Shown: positions 25,826 through 34,981 of the stretch, in pieces | Position numbering within the stretch: the first letter of the stretch is position 1 | Layout: every line of letters starts with the position of its first letter | DNA from: Flavobacteriaceae bacterium NBU2977 | GTDB lineage: Bacteria > Bacteroidota > Bacteroidia > Flavobacteriales > Flavobacteriaceae | Direction of reading: 5' to 3' | DNA: 64,000 nt | NCBI GenBank assembly: GCA_019931105.1 | Contig: JAIOUW010000001.1 | Span: 1,178,001-1,242,000 of the forward strand | Notes under the pieces: generated by a model | Told to the model about the DNA's origin: nothing | Database searches by the model: none | Seen by the model: only the letters and a program-made list of their open reading frames with translations | Made by a program: the position numbers and the translations under genes

Positions 25826-28800
25826 TTAATTGGACGCCACATTTTGAAGGTATTCGCTAGGTGTCGTTTTATAAACCTCTTTAAAGCATTTTATAAAATA
25901 GGAAGGTGTATTAAAACCTACGGTATAGGCGACCTCATTGATCGAGGCATCGGAGGTTTTTAGAATATTCACGGCCTGTTTCAGGCGCTGTGAGCGAATG
26001 AATTCGGTGGTGCTGAGACCCGTGTACATCTGTAATTTTCGATGCAATTGCATACGGCTCATACCCAAGGTTTTACAAAATATGGCGGCATTGAAATCGG
26101 AGTCGGACAATTTTTCGTCCAAGATTTTCTGTACCCTGTTCAAGAATATTTCATCGGTCGGCGTTATTGCGATGTCCTTGGCCTTAAGCACTACTTCTTG
26201 ACCATACCTATTGCGAAGTATTTTGCGGGTCTCGATAAGGTTTTCGACGCGCTTCTCTAGAATTCTCAATTTGAAGGGTTTTTCAATGAAATCATCGGCA
26301 CCCGATTCCAGGCCCAACAACTCCTGTTCTTCACCGATTCCCGCAGTGAGCAGAATAATAGGTATATGACTGGTTCTTTGGTCTGTCTTAAGCGTGTTGC
26401 AAAGTGTTATGCCGTCGCAAATGGGCATGCGCACATCGGATATAATCAGATCGGGAACCTCTTTCAATGCCTTTGCAATGCCTTTTTCTCCATCGGCTGC
26501 CGCGATAACCCGATATCTGTTCATCCAAACCGAAATAAGAAATTCGCGCACCTCTGCATGATCTTCAACAATCAATATGATGGGAAGTTCTTTATCTTCC
26601 TCCGTTTTCGATGTGCCGAGTGTCATATCGGCCTGGGGGACACCATCTTCTTTTATACCATCGATTAAAGAAGAATTATCTGAATTTGGTACGTTCTCTG
26701 CCAATTCATTATTTAAAGGAAGGTCTATTTGAAAGTGAATGGTATTATCGTCTTCTATTCTTACATTAACATTCCCTTTATAGAGTTTGACCAATTCGCT
26801 AACCAATGAAAGACCAACGCCCGCCCCTTCGGCATAGTCGTCGAGTTGATAGAAACGGTCGAAAAGTTTGTCTATTTTAATCTTTTCGGGGTCATCTACG
26901 GTGTTTCGAACACTTAGGCTCAACCTACCTTTCTTACCATTGGCTTCAAAAGAACATTTTCCGCCAGATGGGGCATATTTAAATGCGTTCGACAAGAGAT
27001 TGGTGACAATTTTTTCCAAGGCATCCTCATCATACCAACCGTTTTTCAGGTTTTCGATCTTGACCTGGTACGTTATGTTCTTTCTTTCCGCCTGATATTC
27101 AAAGGAAGCGGCCATTGCCTTTAAAAAAAGGCCAAGGTTGCCTTGAAATAGGTTTATGCGCAATTTCCCCTTTTCCAATTTGGCAAGATGCAGTAGCTGG
27201 TCCACCAAAGCCATTAGCCGGTCAGTGTTGCGTTTGATCATCGAGAAATTCGAAAATTCTGAACGGGTCAAATGCCCTTTGGCCAACTCGGCGTCAATGG
27301 GCCCTGAAATCAAGGTCAGCGGAGTTCTGAACTCATGGGAAATGTCGGTATATAGTTTCGATTTAAGGTCATTTAGCTTTTTGAGCCGCAAGGCCTCTCG
27401 CTCCTTCATCTTAAGATCGAGTCTCATTTTCATACGCCATTTCAGATACTGATAGATCGTATAGATCGCCGTGAAAAACAAAATCAAATAAATGAACTTG
27501 GCCAAATTAGTAAGATACCAAGGTGGGGCAATAACGAACTTAAAAGTTGCCGGATTTTCGTTCCAAATTCCATCATAATTACTCGACTTTACCTGAAATT
27601 CATACTCCCCCGGAGGCAATTGGCTGTAACGGGCAAAATTCACATTGCCGGCCCGAACCCAATCATCATCGTAACCTTCAAGGCGGTACTGGTATTTGTT
27701 TTTTTGAGGAAGTGAATACTGCAGGCTTGAAAATGTAAAGGTCAACGTATTTTTATCAGATTCCAGTTTGGCTTTCGATGACATAGGAAAAGGTTCATCA
27801 AAAATTTCAAGACCGGTAATCGTAGTTCTCGGCATTATGTCGTTTTCCTTTATTTCTTTAGGGTTGAACCAGTAAATACCATCTAAGCCACCAAAGTAAA
27901 GACTCCCTCGATCGTCTTTGAAATGGGCCCCTGTGTTGAACTCGGTCGCAAGGCCGTCATAATTGTCGTAATTGACTATTTCGGGGGCTTCTTTAAAGGT
28001 TGTTGGTGGTGTGAACCTTGTAATCCCTCTATTGGAACTAAGCCATAAATTACCTTCTTGGTCGGGCAGAATCGCATAAATCACATCATTGGCCAGACCA
28101 TCCTCCATCGTATAACTATAGAACCTTTGGCTCTTTAGATCAAAAGCACTAAGACCGCCGCCATTGGTGCCTATCCACAAAATACCTTTCGGGTCATAGT
28201 GAAGGGATTTGATCCCGTCGTTTGCCAATGAATTGGAATCATCGGTTTTACGATACGGGGTAAACTGCTCGTTTTGGGTGTCAAAAAAAACAATGCCGTT
28301 TGATTCCGTTCCGATCCATAGATTACCCGAACCATCTTCTGTAATGACCCTAATATTATTACTGGAGGGGCCTTTTTGGGTATTCGGGTCAGCAACGTAT
28401 TTCTTGATTTCTCCCTTCTTCTTATCAAATAGTATTATCCCTGTTTCGCGTGTGCCCAGCCATACCCTATCTTTCGAATCCTTATAAATGGCCCATATCG
28501 TTTTTGCCGAAAGCCTTGGTTTCGAGTTCGTCGAAAAATATGTCATTTCGTCCTTATCATCCAACAGCATCAACCCCCCGCCTTGTGTACCTATCCATAA
28601 TGAATTGTCACCATCGACCATAAGGCTCATTATTCTATCTGAACTAAGGGCCCTATTATTGCCCAGCTCAACGTTAAAAGTTCGCCAGCTATTGGTTTCA
28701 GGCTCATATTGTGTCAATCCCTTTCCCGAAGTCCCTATCCATACCGCATCTTTCTTATCAACTACTATGGACCGGACCACATCAACATTGATACCATCGG

Positions 28801-29866
28801 GAGTTTGATAGTTTTTTATGGAATTGAATTTTTCGAGATACTCGTCGTAATAACTCAGGCCTGCACCATCGGTTCCGAACCAAAGTGTGCCCGAATAATC
28901 TTCGTAAACGCACAGCACATCTTTGTAGTGCAAGGCTCTTGGGTTATGCTTTTCTACCTTAAAATGGTCGATTTTCATCGTATCAAAATCAATCATATAA
29001 AGGCCCCTGCCATAAGTCGCTACCCATAACCGCCCTTTTGTATCAATATACAGGTCAAGAATATTCAGATCAACCGGCAAGGCGTTTACAAAAGATAGTG
29101 AAGAAATTCTGTTCAATGCGCCTTCATTGCCATCCTTAAAATAAAGTCCGTCACCAAAAGTTGAGATCCATTGTCGATTTTTTCCTGTGTAGACCACATC
29201 GCTGACAATGGCCTCTATTTTTTTGCCATCCGCCGTTCGCACGTCCATTGGCTGAAAGCGGTTCGCTTGTGGCCTAAATTTGATGATACCTTTATTGGTC
29301 AATAGTAGAAGGCCTTCATTCTCTGGATTTCCTTGAAGGATCTTAAAGATGGTTCCCTTGAAATTCGGAATTTCAATCTCAGAAAAGGTTTTAGTTTTTG
29401 AGTCGAATCGCAAAAGGCCTCTTTCACGCGTACCCAGCCAAATATTCAATGCCAAGTCTTGATAAATGAAACTGGCCCCATCGGTGTCATGTATTGGTTC
29501 GAATTTTTGTCGGGCGACATTGAACTTGTGGAGCCGTTGGTCTAAGGGAATAATCCAGACTGTTCCATCCCGGTCTGTATAGACCTGTCCGAGGTCGCTA
29601 TAGTCAGGTTTTGTGATATCCAAAAAAGAGTAAGGGAATTTGGTAAACTTTTTTCCATCATACCTGTTCAGTCCGTCTTGGGTAGCTACCCATAGGTAAC
29701 CCGTGCTATCTTGGGAAACTGAAATGGCACTGTTCTGCGAAAGACCATCTTTGACCGACAGTTGTCTAAAGGATATCTGCGATTGAGCATTGGCAAATGG
29801 CATGTTTGTCAAACACACTATCAGAATAAGAGTTTGCGAAAACCATTTTGCTTTTTTTCTATTCAC
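25826..29866 (-). CDS. Hybrid two-component system regulator (SusR/HTCS type)
   Basis: A 1346-residue one-protein sensor-regulator. Order: signal peptide (about 1-27); two-component-regulator propeller repeats (GYLWVATQDGLNRYD, LWIGTQGGGLM and many more) to about 700; Y_Y_Y domain (YRLEGYDDDW); one membrane helix near 800; histidine kinase with phospho-acceptor SHEFRTPLTL and ATPase box; receiver with IILIVEDHAEVREF, the Asp in PDLIISDVRMP and KPFKL; and a C-terminal AraC HTH (MSRMQLHRKLQMYTG, GFNTPSYFIKCFKEV). All key residues are present. HTCS proteins sense oligosaccharides and switch on polysaccharide loci, but no SusC/SusD pair is in this window. Start is GTG. Confidence 0.93.
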   Translation of the reverse strand: MNRKKAKWFSQTLILIVCLTNMPFANAQSQISFRQLSVKDGLSQNSAISVSQDSTGYLWVATQDGLNRYDGKKFTKFPYSFLDITKPDYSDLGQVYTDRDGTVWIIPLDQRLHKFNVARQKFEPIHDTDGASFIYQDLALNIWLGTRERGLLRFDSKTKTFSEIEIPNFKGTIFKILQGNPENEGLLLLTNKGIIKFRPQANRFQPMDVRTADGKKIEAIVSDVVYTGKNRQWISTFGDGLYFKDGNEGALNRISSLSFVNALPVDLNILDLYIDTKGRLWVATYGRGLYMIDFDTMKIDHFKVEKHNPRALHYKDVLCVYEDYSGTLWFGTDGAGLSYYDEYLEKFNSIKNYQTPDGINVDVVRSIVVDKKDAVWIGTSGKGLTQYEPETNSWRTFNVELGNNRALSSDRIMSLMVDGDNSLWIGTQGGGLMLLDDKDEMTYFSTNSKPRLSAKTIWAIYKDSKDRVWLGTRETGIILFDKKKGEIKKYVADPNTQKGPSSNNIRVITEDGSGNLWIGTESNGIVFFDTQNEQFTPYRKTDDSNSLANDGIKSLHYDPKGILWIGTNGGGLSAFDLKSQRFYSYTMEDGLANDVIYAILPDQEGNLWLSSNRGITRFTPPTTFKEAPEIVNYDNYDGLATEFNTGAHFKDDRGSLYFGGLDGIYWFNPKEIKENDIMPRTTITGLEIFDEPFPMSSKAKLESDKNTLTFTFSSLQYSLPQKNKYQYRLEGYDDDWVRAGNVNFARYSQLPPGEYEFQVKSSNYDGIWNENPATFKFVIAPPWYLTNLAKFIYLILFFTAIYTIYQYLKWRMKMRLDLKMKEREALRLKKLNDLKSKLYTDISHEFRTPLTLISGPIDAELAKGHLTRSEFSNFSMIKRNTDRLMALVDQLLHLAKLEKGKLRINLFQGNLGLFLKAMAASFEYQAERKNITYQVKIENLKNGWYDEDALEKIVTNLLSNAFKYAPSGGKCSFEANGKKGRLSLSVRNTVDDPEKIKIDKLFDRFYQLDDYAEGAGVGLSLVSELVKLYKGNVNVRIEDDNTIHFQIDLPLNNELAENVPNSDNSSLIDGIKEDGVPQADMTLGTSKTEEDKELPIILIVEDHAEVREFLISVWMNRYRVIAAADGEKGIAKALKEVPDLIISDVRMPICDGITLCNTLKTDQRTSHIPIILLTAGIGEEQELLGLESGADDFIEKPFKLRILEKRVENLIETRKILRNRYGQEVVLKAKDIAITPTDEIFLNRVQKILDEKLSDSDFNAAIFCKTLGMSRMQLHRKLQMYTGLSTTEFIRSQRLKQAVNILKTSDASINEVAYTVGFNTPSYFIKCFKEVYKTTPSEYLQNVASN

Positions 29867-30295
29867 TTTGAATTCAAGGATGGTAGGATTTTAAGGTACA
29901 AAAAATAAAGTTGTAACCTAAGAAGAAGTATTTTTCAACCATTTTTGGGCAGCTAAGGTATTGAAATGATACTGCCAAACCGTACGGTCCTTCCGATGCA
30001 TCACGAGTGATATCTTCATCGTTTGGTGTTGACTCAGGTAGTTCCCCCGAAACCTAATATCAAACAACGCCCAAAACCAGCTTTGTGGTAGGGTGCCCAA
30101 ACTTCAGAACTTCATCAGACGGGCCTGTTCAAAACAGAATACGTTCTTTTCTTTAACGCACTTCCTTAGGACCGTACCTTTTTGGAATGGCAGCTTCATA
30201 ATTTATTACCTTCTATTATTGCCTTATAGATTTTCGATATACCTCACCGTCAAGATCAACCGTTCAACAACTTCTGTACTATCTATTAGGTTATC
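29867..30295. other. Region upstream of the hybrid regulator
   Basis: About 430 bp with no convincing gene. It should carry the promoter of the hybrid regulator on the minus strand; the best match (TATTTTTTG at about 29898-29906, minus) has one base too many for the -7 box. A 60-codon minus-strand frame at 29918-30100 has no recognisable features. Confidence 0.4.
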
Positions 30296-30451
30296 TCAAT
30301 TTTTCGTTTCAAAATCTTCCAAGTACGTTTCTGAATCGGTCTGATCCAACACTAACCGAGTATCTGGACTATTCTCTTCAATATCTTGTGTTAAACTTGC
30401 TATCAAGAGCGTTACGACAAGAAGAAGAAACATTATGATACATTTTTTCAC
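30296..30451 (-). CDS. Possible 51-residue exported peptide
   Basis: From GTG 30451 (ATG 30433 is the alternative) the frame gives a clean signal-like N-terminus (MKKCIIMFLLLVVTLLIASL) and an acidic polar remainder (TQDIEENSPDTRLVLDQTD, ending DFETKN). A basic start, a hydrophobic core and an acidic mature part would be an odd coincidence. No family recognised. A direct-repeat element lies 109-140 bp upstream. Confidence 0.38.
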   Translation of the reverse strand: MKKCIIMFLLLVVTLLIASLTQDIEENSPDTRLVLDQTDSETYLEDFETKN

Positions 30452-30559
30452 GATACTATATTTTTAAGTTCCTAAAATGGGGCGTTGAATTTTTGGGGAA
30501 CCTAATCGAATGTTATGAAGTCGAAACTAAATCAAAAATCAAAACTCAAAATTTCATTA

Positions 30560-30591
30560 TGTATAAATGGTATGGAATACTGTGTAAATGG
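30560..30591. promoter_or_regulatory. Direct-repeat element, copy 3 (between small peptide and LytTR gene)
   Basis: TGTATAAATGG (30560-30570) is repeated as TGTGTAAATGG (30581-30591), ten of eleven bases, with the same 21-bp period as the elements at 25063 and 25644, though the half-site differs. It could serve the LytTR operon or the peptide gene. Confidence 0.4.
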
Positions 30592-30735
30592 TTTTCAGAT
30601 GGCCATACCGAAAGCATGGAAAAGTACAAATACAGCATACCAAAACCTGTTGGCCATTCTCGGCTATTTTCATACCAACCGTACTTAAAATCAATCTATC
30701 GATACATCTTTTGAACCTTTGTAAAACATTAAAAC

Positions 30736-30743
30736 TATTTTTG
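30736..30743 (+). promoter_or_regulatory. Candidate -7 box of the LytTR operon
   Basis: TATTTTTG matches the TAnnTTTG box of Bacteroidota sigma-A promoters. A TTG at 30711-30713 gives a 22-bp spacer, at the long end of the accepted range. The ATG at 30774 lies 31 bp downstream, allowing a short leader. Confidence 0.45.
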
Positions 30744-30773
30744 ACTAACTTTCTTTGTTCAGAAGATAATCTC

Positions 30774-31508
30774 ATGATAGAAGCCGTTATTGTTGATGAT
30801 GAAATGAAGGCACTGCAAAGCCTATCTTGGGAACTTACCAATTTTAGCAATGAAATAAAGGTAGTGGCCTCTTTTACCGATCCGTTCGAGGCTTTGGCGC
30901 ATTTGGAGAAAAATACGCCCGATTGTCTTTTTTTGGACATAGAAATGCCCACCATGGACGGCTTTCAGTTCATTCAGAAACTAAAGAACAAAGATTTTCC
31001 GGTCGTAATAACTACTGCCTATAACCAATATGCCATCAAGGCCCTAAAAAATGAGGCGATAGACTATTTGTTAAAACCAATCGATACGGATGATCTAAAG
31101 GAAACAATCGCTAAAATCAAGAAACACAACGCCAAGAATTTTACTTCAGAACGGCTCGAAAAAATTCTGTTGAACTTCAATTCGAATTCCTTGGACAAAA
31201 AAATCATGTTCAATACAGACGGCAAACTGCTGTTCCTTGAAAATGACGAGATACTTTACGCTGAATCCGATGGCAACTACAGTACGATTTTTTTGACCGA
31301 TGGGCAAAAAATCGTTCTTACCAAAAAATTGAAAGAAGTCAATGAAATGCTTCCCGAAGACTCCTTTTTTAGAATACATAATTCGTATATTATCAATCTG
31401 AACAAAATCAAAGAGTTTCTTAAGACCGATGGTTATGTTGTTTTGAAGTCAAATCACAAAATACCGGTCTCAAGACAGAAAAAGTCGGATTTTTTAGATA
31501 TGCTATAG
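30774..31508 (+). CDS. LytTR-family response regulator
   Basis: 244 residues from ATG 30774; the longer upstream reading crosses the promoter. Receiver domain 1-120: IEAVIVDDEMKALQSL (acidic pocket), CLFLDIEMPTMDGFQF (phospho-Asp), VITTAY and the Lys in DYLLKPID. LytTR DNA-binding domain about 140-244: IMFNTDGKLLFLENDEILYA, FFRIHNSYIINLNKIKEF and KIPVSRQKKSDFLDML. It pairs with the LytS-like kinase 6 bp downstream. LytTR proteins bind two direct repeats about two helix turns apart; three such elements are nearby. Confidence 0.92.
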   Translation: MIEAVIVDDEMKALQSLSWELTNFSNEIKVVASFTDPFEALAHLEKNTPDCLFLDIEMPTMDGFQFIQKLKNKDFPVVITTAYNQYAIKALKNEAIDYLLKPIDTDDLKETIAKIKKHNAKNFTSERLEKILLNFNSNSLDKKIMFNTDGKLLFLENDEILYAESDGNYSTIFLTDGQKIVLTKKLKEVNEMLPEDSFFRIHNSYIINLNKIKEFLKTDGYVVLKSNHKIPVSRQKKSDFLDML

Positions 31509-31514
31509 GCTTCC

Positions 31515-33491
31515 ATGGGATTTTTCAAGCCATATATAATTCGCCCACGGGCATCGCTGATTGCGGTCATCAGATGTTTTGTCTGTCTTTCTTTTTTGTT
31601 CATTTTGCCCTCTACTGTTTCTTCCCAAGAAATTACCCAAGCATTTAAGAACAGAGTGGACAGCCTAATACAAGCGGGGCCAAAGACTTACAGCGAAATC
31701 GATAGGGTCGTAAAACCAGAACGCAGAGACACTATTTATATGCGCTATTTTGCTCAGCGTTCGGCAGAAGAAGAATATTTTGACGGAGAGGTATATGCAC
31801 TGAGCCAACTGGGCAGAGTGTATCGTGACAAATCACAGTTTTCGAGGAGTCTCGCAATACATCAAAAGGCATTAGAAGTTGCCAAACAAGCCGAAAATAT
31901 TGAGTTCGAGATTTACAACCTGAACATGATAAGTGTCGTATTCCGAAAGACCGATGCCATTAAATCGGCACTTGATTATAGTCAAAAAGCGCTTGCTTTG
32001 GCCGAGACGGTGAAGAATCCTTCCATGGGTATAAAAAGGAGTATCAATGTGTCATTGAACAGCATCGGCAATATCTACCAATCACTTGAGCAGTATGATC
32101 TTGCCATAGAACAATTTCGAAAATCATTGCAAAGGGAGGAAGAGCTTGGAAATAAACTAGGGCTGGCCATCAACTATCAGAATATCGGCGAATGTTTTGA
32201 AGCCCAGGGCAAACTCGAAGAATCGCTGGAAAATTACCAGATTTCCCTGGCTTATAATGAAGAAATCAATTCTGACAAGGGCCGTGTTATCTGCAAGAGC
32301 GGAATCGCCCATGTATATGTACATCTTAAAAGAACCGAAGAGGCCCTCGACATATTTAAGACCATACTACCCGAGGCCGAAACACTTGGTGATCAGGAAA
32401 TTGTTGCGATGATCAATATCAATCTTGGTTGGACCTTAATCGATCTCAATAAACTCTTTGAGGCGGAACAACATCTTATAAAGGGACTTGAGTTGGCCCA
32501 AAAATATAACTTGCCCTCCGAAATATCAGAGGCGAATAGGTTTTTGTCCGACTTATTTTCCAAAAAAGGTGATTATAAGAAATCGCTTGAGTATTATCGC
32601 ACCGCCCAACATTATGAAGATGAGATATCGAACGATAGAAATCTTCGTTATGTAAACGACATGATCGTACGTTATGAAGCCGAAAAAAAAAGCGATCAAA
32701 TAGCGGCTTTGGCAAAAGACAATGAAGCTGTAAAACAAAGGTTGGCCAAGAATAAGGTTACTTTCTTAATCAGCGGAATCGTTTTGATCTTTCTCGCAGG
32801 ACTTTTTTATGTGCTTTATCGCCAATATCAACTCAAAAACGACAAAAAATTGTTGACTTTGGAGCAGACCATGTTACGAAGCCAAATGAACCCACATTTC
32901 TTATTCAATTCGTTGAATTCCATTAAGTTGTATATAATAAACAACGAAAAAAAGAATGCGGTGCACTATCTCAATAAATTTTCGAAATTGGTCCGTAAGA
33001 TATTGGAGGCCTCATCTTTAAAAGAAATTCCCTTGGCCGAAGAACTTGAAACCATTGAACTGTATATGAATATCGAAAACATAAGATTTTCGAACGAGAT
33101 CGATTTTAAGATTACCGTAGATGAAGGCATCGATACCCAATTGGTCAAGATCCCTTCGATGATATTACAACCTTTTCTTGAAAATTCGCTGTGGCATGGC
33201 CTGTCACCGAAAGAAGGCGACAAGAAAATAGAGCTTCACGTGGGGCGCGATAAAGGCGGTTTCATAAACATTGCGATTACCGATAACGGTGTAGGAAGGC
33301 AGGCAGCCGAAAAAATAAAGGAAAGCAAAGTACTCAAAAGAAAATCATTGGGAATAGACATTACCAAAGAGCGTTTGGCCAACTTTTCTCGAGATTACCA
33401 AAATTATTTCAATGTCGAGATTTTAGACCTTTTCGATAAGGTGAACAACGCCTCTGGCACCAAGGTAGTACTTCATATACCTACGGTCTGA
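31515..33491 (+). CDS. TPR-containing LytS-type sensor histidine kinase
   Basis: 658 residues. Signal peptide (about 1-38, ending TVSSQ), then tetratricopeptide repeats (about 60-390; for example LSQLGRVYRDKSQFSRSLAI and SLNSIGNIYQSLEQYDLAIE) outside the cytoplasm, one membrane helix (about 416-436, FLISGIVLIFLAGLFYVLY), and a His_kinase domain with the phospho-His box MNPHFLFNSLNSIK, followed by an ATPase box (ITDNGVGRQAAEKI). Partner of the LytTR regulator 6 bp upstream. The TPRs may sense a protein or peptide. Its end overlaps the convergent DUF3109 gene by 11 bp. Confidence 0.9.
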   Translation: MGFFKPYIIRPRASLIAVIRCFVCLSFLFILPSTVSSQEITQAFKNRVDSLIQAGPKTYSEIDRVVKPERRDTIYMRYFAQRSAEEEYFDGEVYALSQLGRVYRDKSQFSRSLAIHQKALEVAKQAENIEFEIYNLNMISVVFRKTDAIKSALDYSQKALALAETVKNPSMGIKRSINVSLNSIGNIYQSLEQYDLAIEQFRKSLQREEELGNKLGLAINYQNIGECFEAQGKLEESLENYQISLAYNEEINSDKGRVICKSGIAHVYVHLKRTEEALDIFKTILPEAETLGDQEIVAMININLGWTLIDLNKLFEAEQHLIKGLELAQKYNLPSEISEANRFLSDLFSKKGDYKKSLEYYRTAQHYEDEISNDRNLRYVNDMIVRYEAEKKSDQIAALAKDNEAVKQRLAKNKVTFLISGIVLIFLAGLFYVLYRQYQLKNDKKLLTLEQTMLRSQMNPHFLFNSLNSIKLYIINNEKKNAVHYLNKFSKLVRKILEASSLKEIPLAEELETIELYMNIENIRFSNEIDFKITVDEGIDTQLVKIPSMILQPFLENSLWHGLSPKEGDKKIELHVGRDKGGFINIAITDNGVGRQAAEKIKESKVLKRKSLGIDITKERLANFSRDYQNYFNVEILDLFDKVNNASGTKVVLHIPTV

Positions 33492-34053
33492 TATGTTCGT
33501 CGGCGACCTGTTCTAACTCCGTATACCAAGATAATCCAAATTTGCGTATTAAAGCCTCCTTAACAAATTTGTATATCGGTACTTTAAGTTCTGACCCCAG
33601 TACACATGCCTGGTCGCAGATTTCCCATTTATGATAGTTCACCGCGGTAAGTTCGGTATACTCGCGCACCCGTATCGGATACAAGTGGCATGATACAGGT
33701 TTTTTCCATTTTATGGCACCTTGATCATAGGCCGCTTCAAGTCCACATTTTGCCGTACCACTTTTGTCAAATACTACATAGGCACATTCGCTATTGTTGA
33801 CCAGCGGGGTTTCCCATTCGCCATCATCACCTTTTACAAAGGCTCCCTGTCTTTCAATGGCCGCTATACCCTCGGGCCGAAGAAAAGGTTTCACATCGGA
33901 ATAAACGTCGACCAAAATCTCGGTTTCCCTATCTTCAAGAGGTGCCCCCGCATTGCCATCAACACAGCACTTTCCTTTACAGGCCGATAGGTTGCAGACA
34001 AAATCATTTTCCAATATTTCTTCCGATATAATGGTCTTTCCTATTTGGAACAT
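33481..34053 (-). CDS. DUF3109 family protein
   Basis: 190 residues from ATG 34053. Cysteine-rich N-terminus (CNLSACKGKCCVDGN) with further Cys in NNSECAYV, TAKCGLEAAY, VSCHLYPIR and KWEICDQACVLG, consistent with a metal or iron-sulfur centre as in YkgJ/DUF3109 proteins. Cytoplasmic, length as usual, no known function. The family is widespread in Bacteroidota. Convergent with the kinase gene, with an 11-bp overlap. Confidence 0.87.
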   Translation of the reverse strand: MFQIGKTIISEEILENDFVCNLSACKGKCCVDGNAGAPLEDRETEILVDVYSDVKPFLRPEGIAAIERQGAFVKGDDGEWETPLVNNSECAYVVFDKSGTAKCGLEAAYDQGAIKWKKPVSCHLYPIRVREYTELTAVNYHKWEICDQACVLGSELKVPIYKFVKEALIRKFGLSWYTELEQVADEHIRP

Positions 34054-34181
34054 AATTAAAATCGATTCAGCGGACAAAGATAGTTTTTAAGATTGAACGT
34101 CTCTTTATTTTTATTTATCGTAGAAGCATCCGATACCACTGTTTTAAACGTAAATTTGCCGAAATTTTACAATCAACATCT

Positions 34182-34766
34182 GTGACATTCAATTTCAACA
34201 TCAGGGAAATAGCTACCGCCACCATGGTCTTGTTTGCGGTAATCGATATTTTGGGTAGTATTCCCATCATCATAGGCCTTCGTAAAAAGGTTGGGCACAT
34301 ACAATCAGAAAAGGCGTCTATAGTAGCCGCTATCATAATGGTCGCCTTTCTTTTTGTAGGAGAGGAAATCTTGAAACTGATCGGTATCGATGTAAATTCT
34401 TTTGCCGTAGCTGGTGCTCTTATCATATTCTTTCTTGCCATCGAGATGATTCTGGGAATCTCGCTCTATAGGGACGACGAACCTGAAAGTGCTTCGGTCG
34501 TACCCATTGCTTTTCCGCTCATCGCGGGTGCCGGTACGCTGACCTCGATTTTATCGCTCCGTGCGGAATTCCAAGTCGAGAATATCATCGTTGCGATTGT
34601 GGCAAACACCGTTTTTGTATATCTTGTGTTGAAATCCTCAAAAAAAATTGAAAAGGTCCTTGGCAAGAACGGGGTGAATATTATTCGAAAAGTTTTCGGG
34701 GTGATTTTAATGGCCATTGCGGTCAAATTGTTCACGGCCAATATCAGCCAGTTGATTGGCAATTAA
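34182..34766 (+). CDS. MarC family membrane protein
   Basis: 194 residues with six membrane segments, the MarC topology. Seen: FAVIDILGSIPIIIGLRKK, the IEMILGISLYRDDEPE loop and VVPIAFPLIAGAGTLTSIL, the family core motif. MarC was once linked to antibiotic resistance; the true role is unknown. GTG start at 34182. A TAAATTTG at 34151-34158 fits a -7 box and is probably its promoter. A small membrane gene follows after 11 bp. Confidence 0.88.
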   Translation: MTFNFNIREIATATMVLFAVIDILGSIPIIIGLRKKVGHIQSEKASIVAAIIMVAFLFVGEEILKLIGIDVNSFAVAGALIIFFLAIEMILGISLYRDDEPESASVVPIAFPLIAGAGTLTSILSLRAEFQVENIIVAIVANTVFVYLVLKSSKKIEKVLGKNGVNIIRKVFGVILMAIAVKLFTANISQLIGN

Positions 34767-34777
34767 CCGTTTATATC

Positions 34778-34981
34778 ATGAGCAAAACACTTTCATTTGT
34801 ATTGATTGCGCTTGGCATTGCCTTGATTGCCTACAATGTTACCTTGGTCGATTTCAAAAATCCGTTAGAAGGTGACAGCATCATTGCCATAATCGGTATT
34901 TTGGCCTCATTATGTGCCATCGTACTTTTATTGACTTATCTAACGTCGAAAAAAATACAGAAAAAACTGAACGAAGACTAG
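34778..34981 (+). CDS. Small two-span membrane protein
   Basis: 67 residues: LSFVLIALGIALIAYNV, a short loop with NPLEGDS, then IIAIIGILASLCAIVLLLTYL and a lysine-rich end (TSKKIQKKLNED). It is 11 bp after marC and overlaps the S41 protease stop by four bases. Similar short proteins follow marC-like genes in flavobacteria; function unknown. Confidence 0.65.
   Translation: MSKTLSFVLIALGIALIAYNVTLVDFKNPLEGDSIIAIIGILASLCAIVLLLTYLTSKKIQKKLNED

Noticed and set aside
29918-30100. A 60-codon minus-strand frame upstream of the hybrid regulator
   Set aside because: No signal, no domain and no ribosome site; it may be a decayed gene but nothing supports that.
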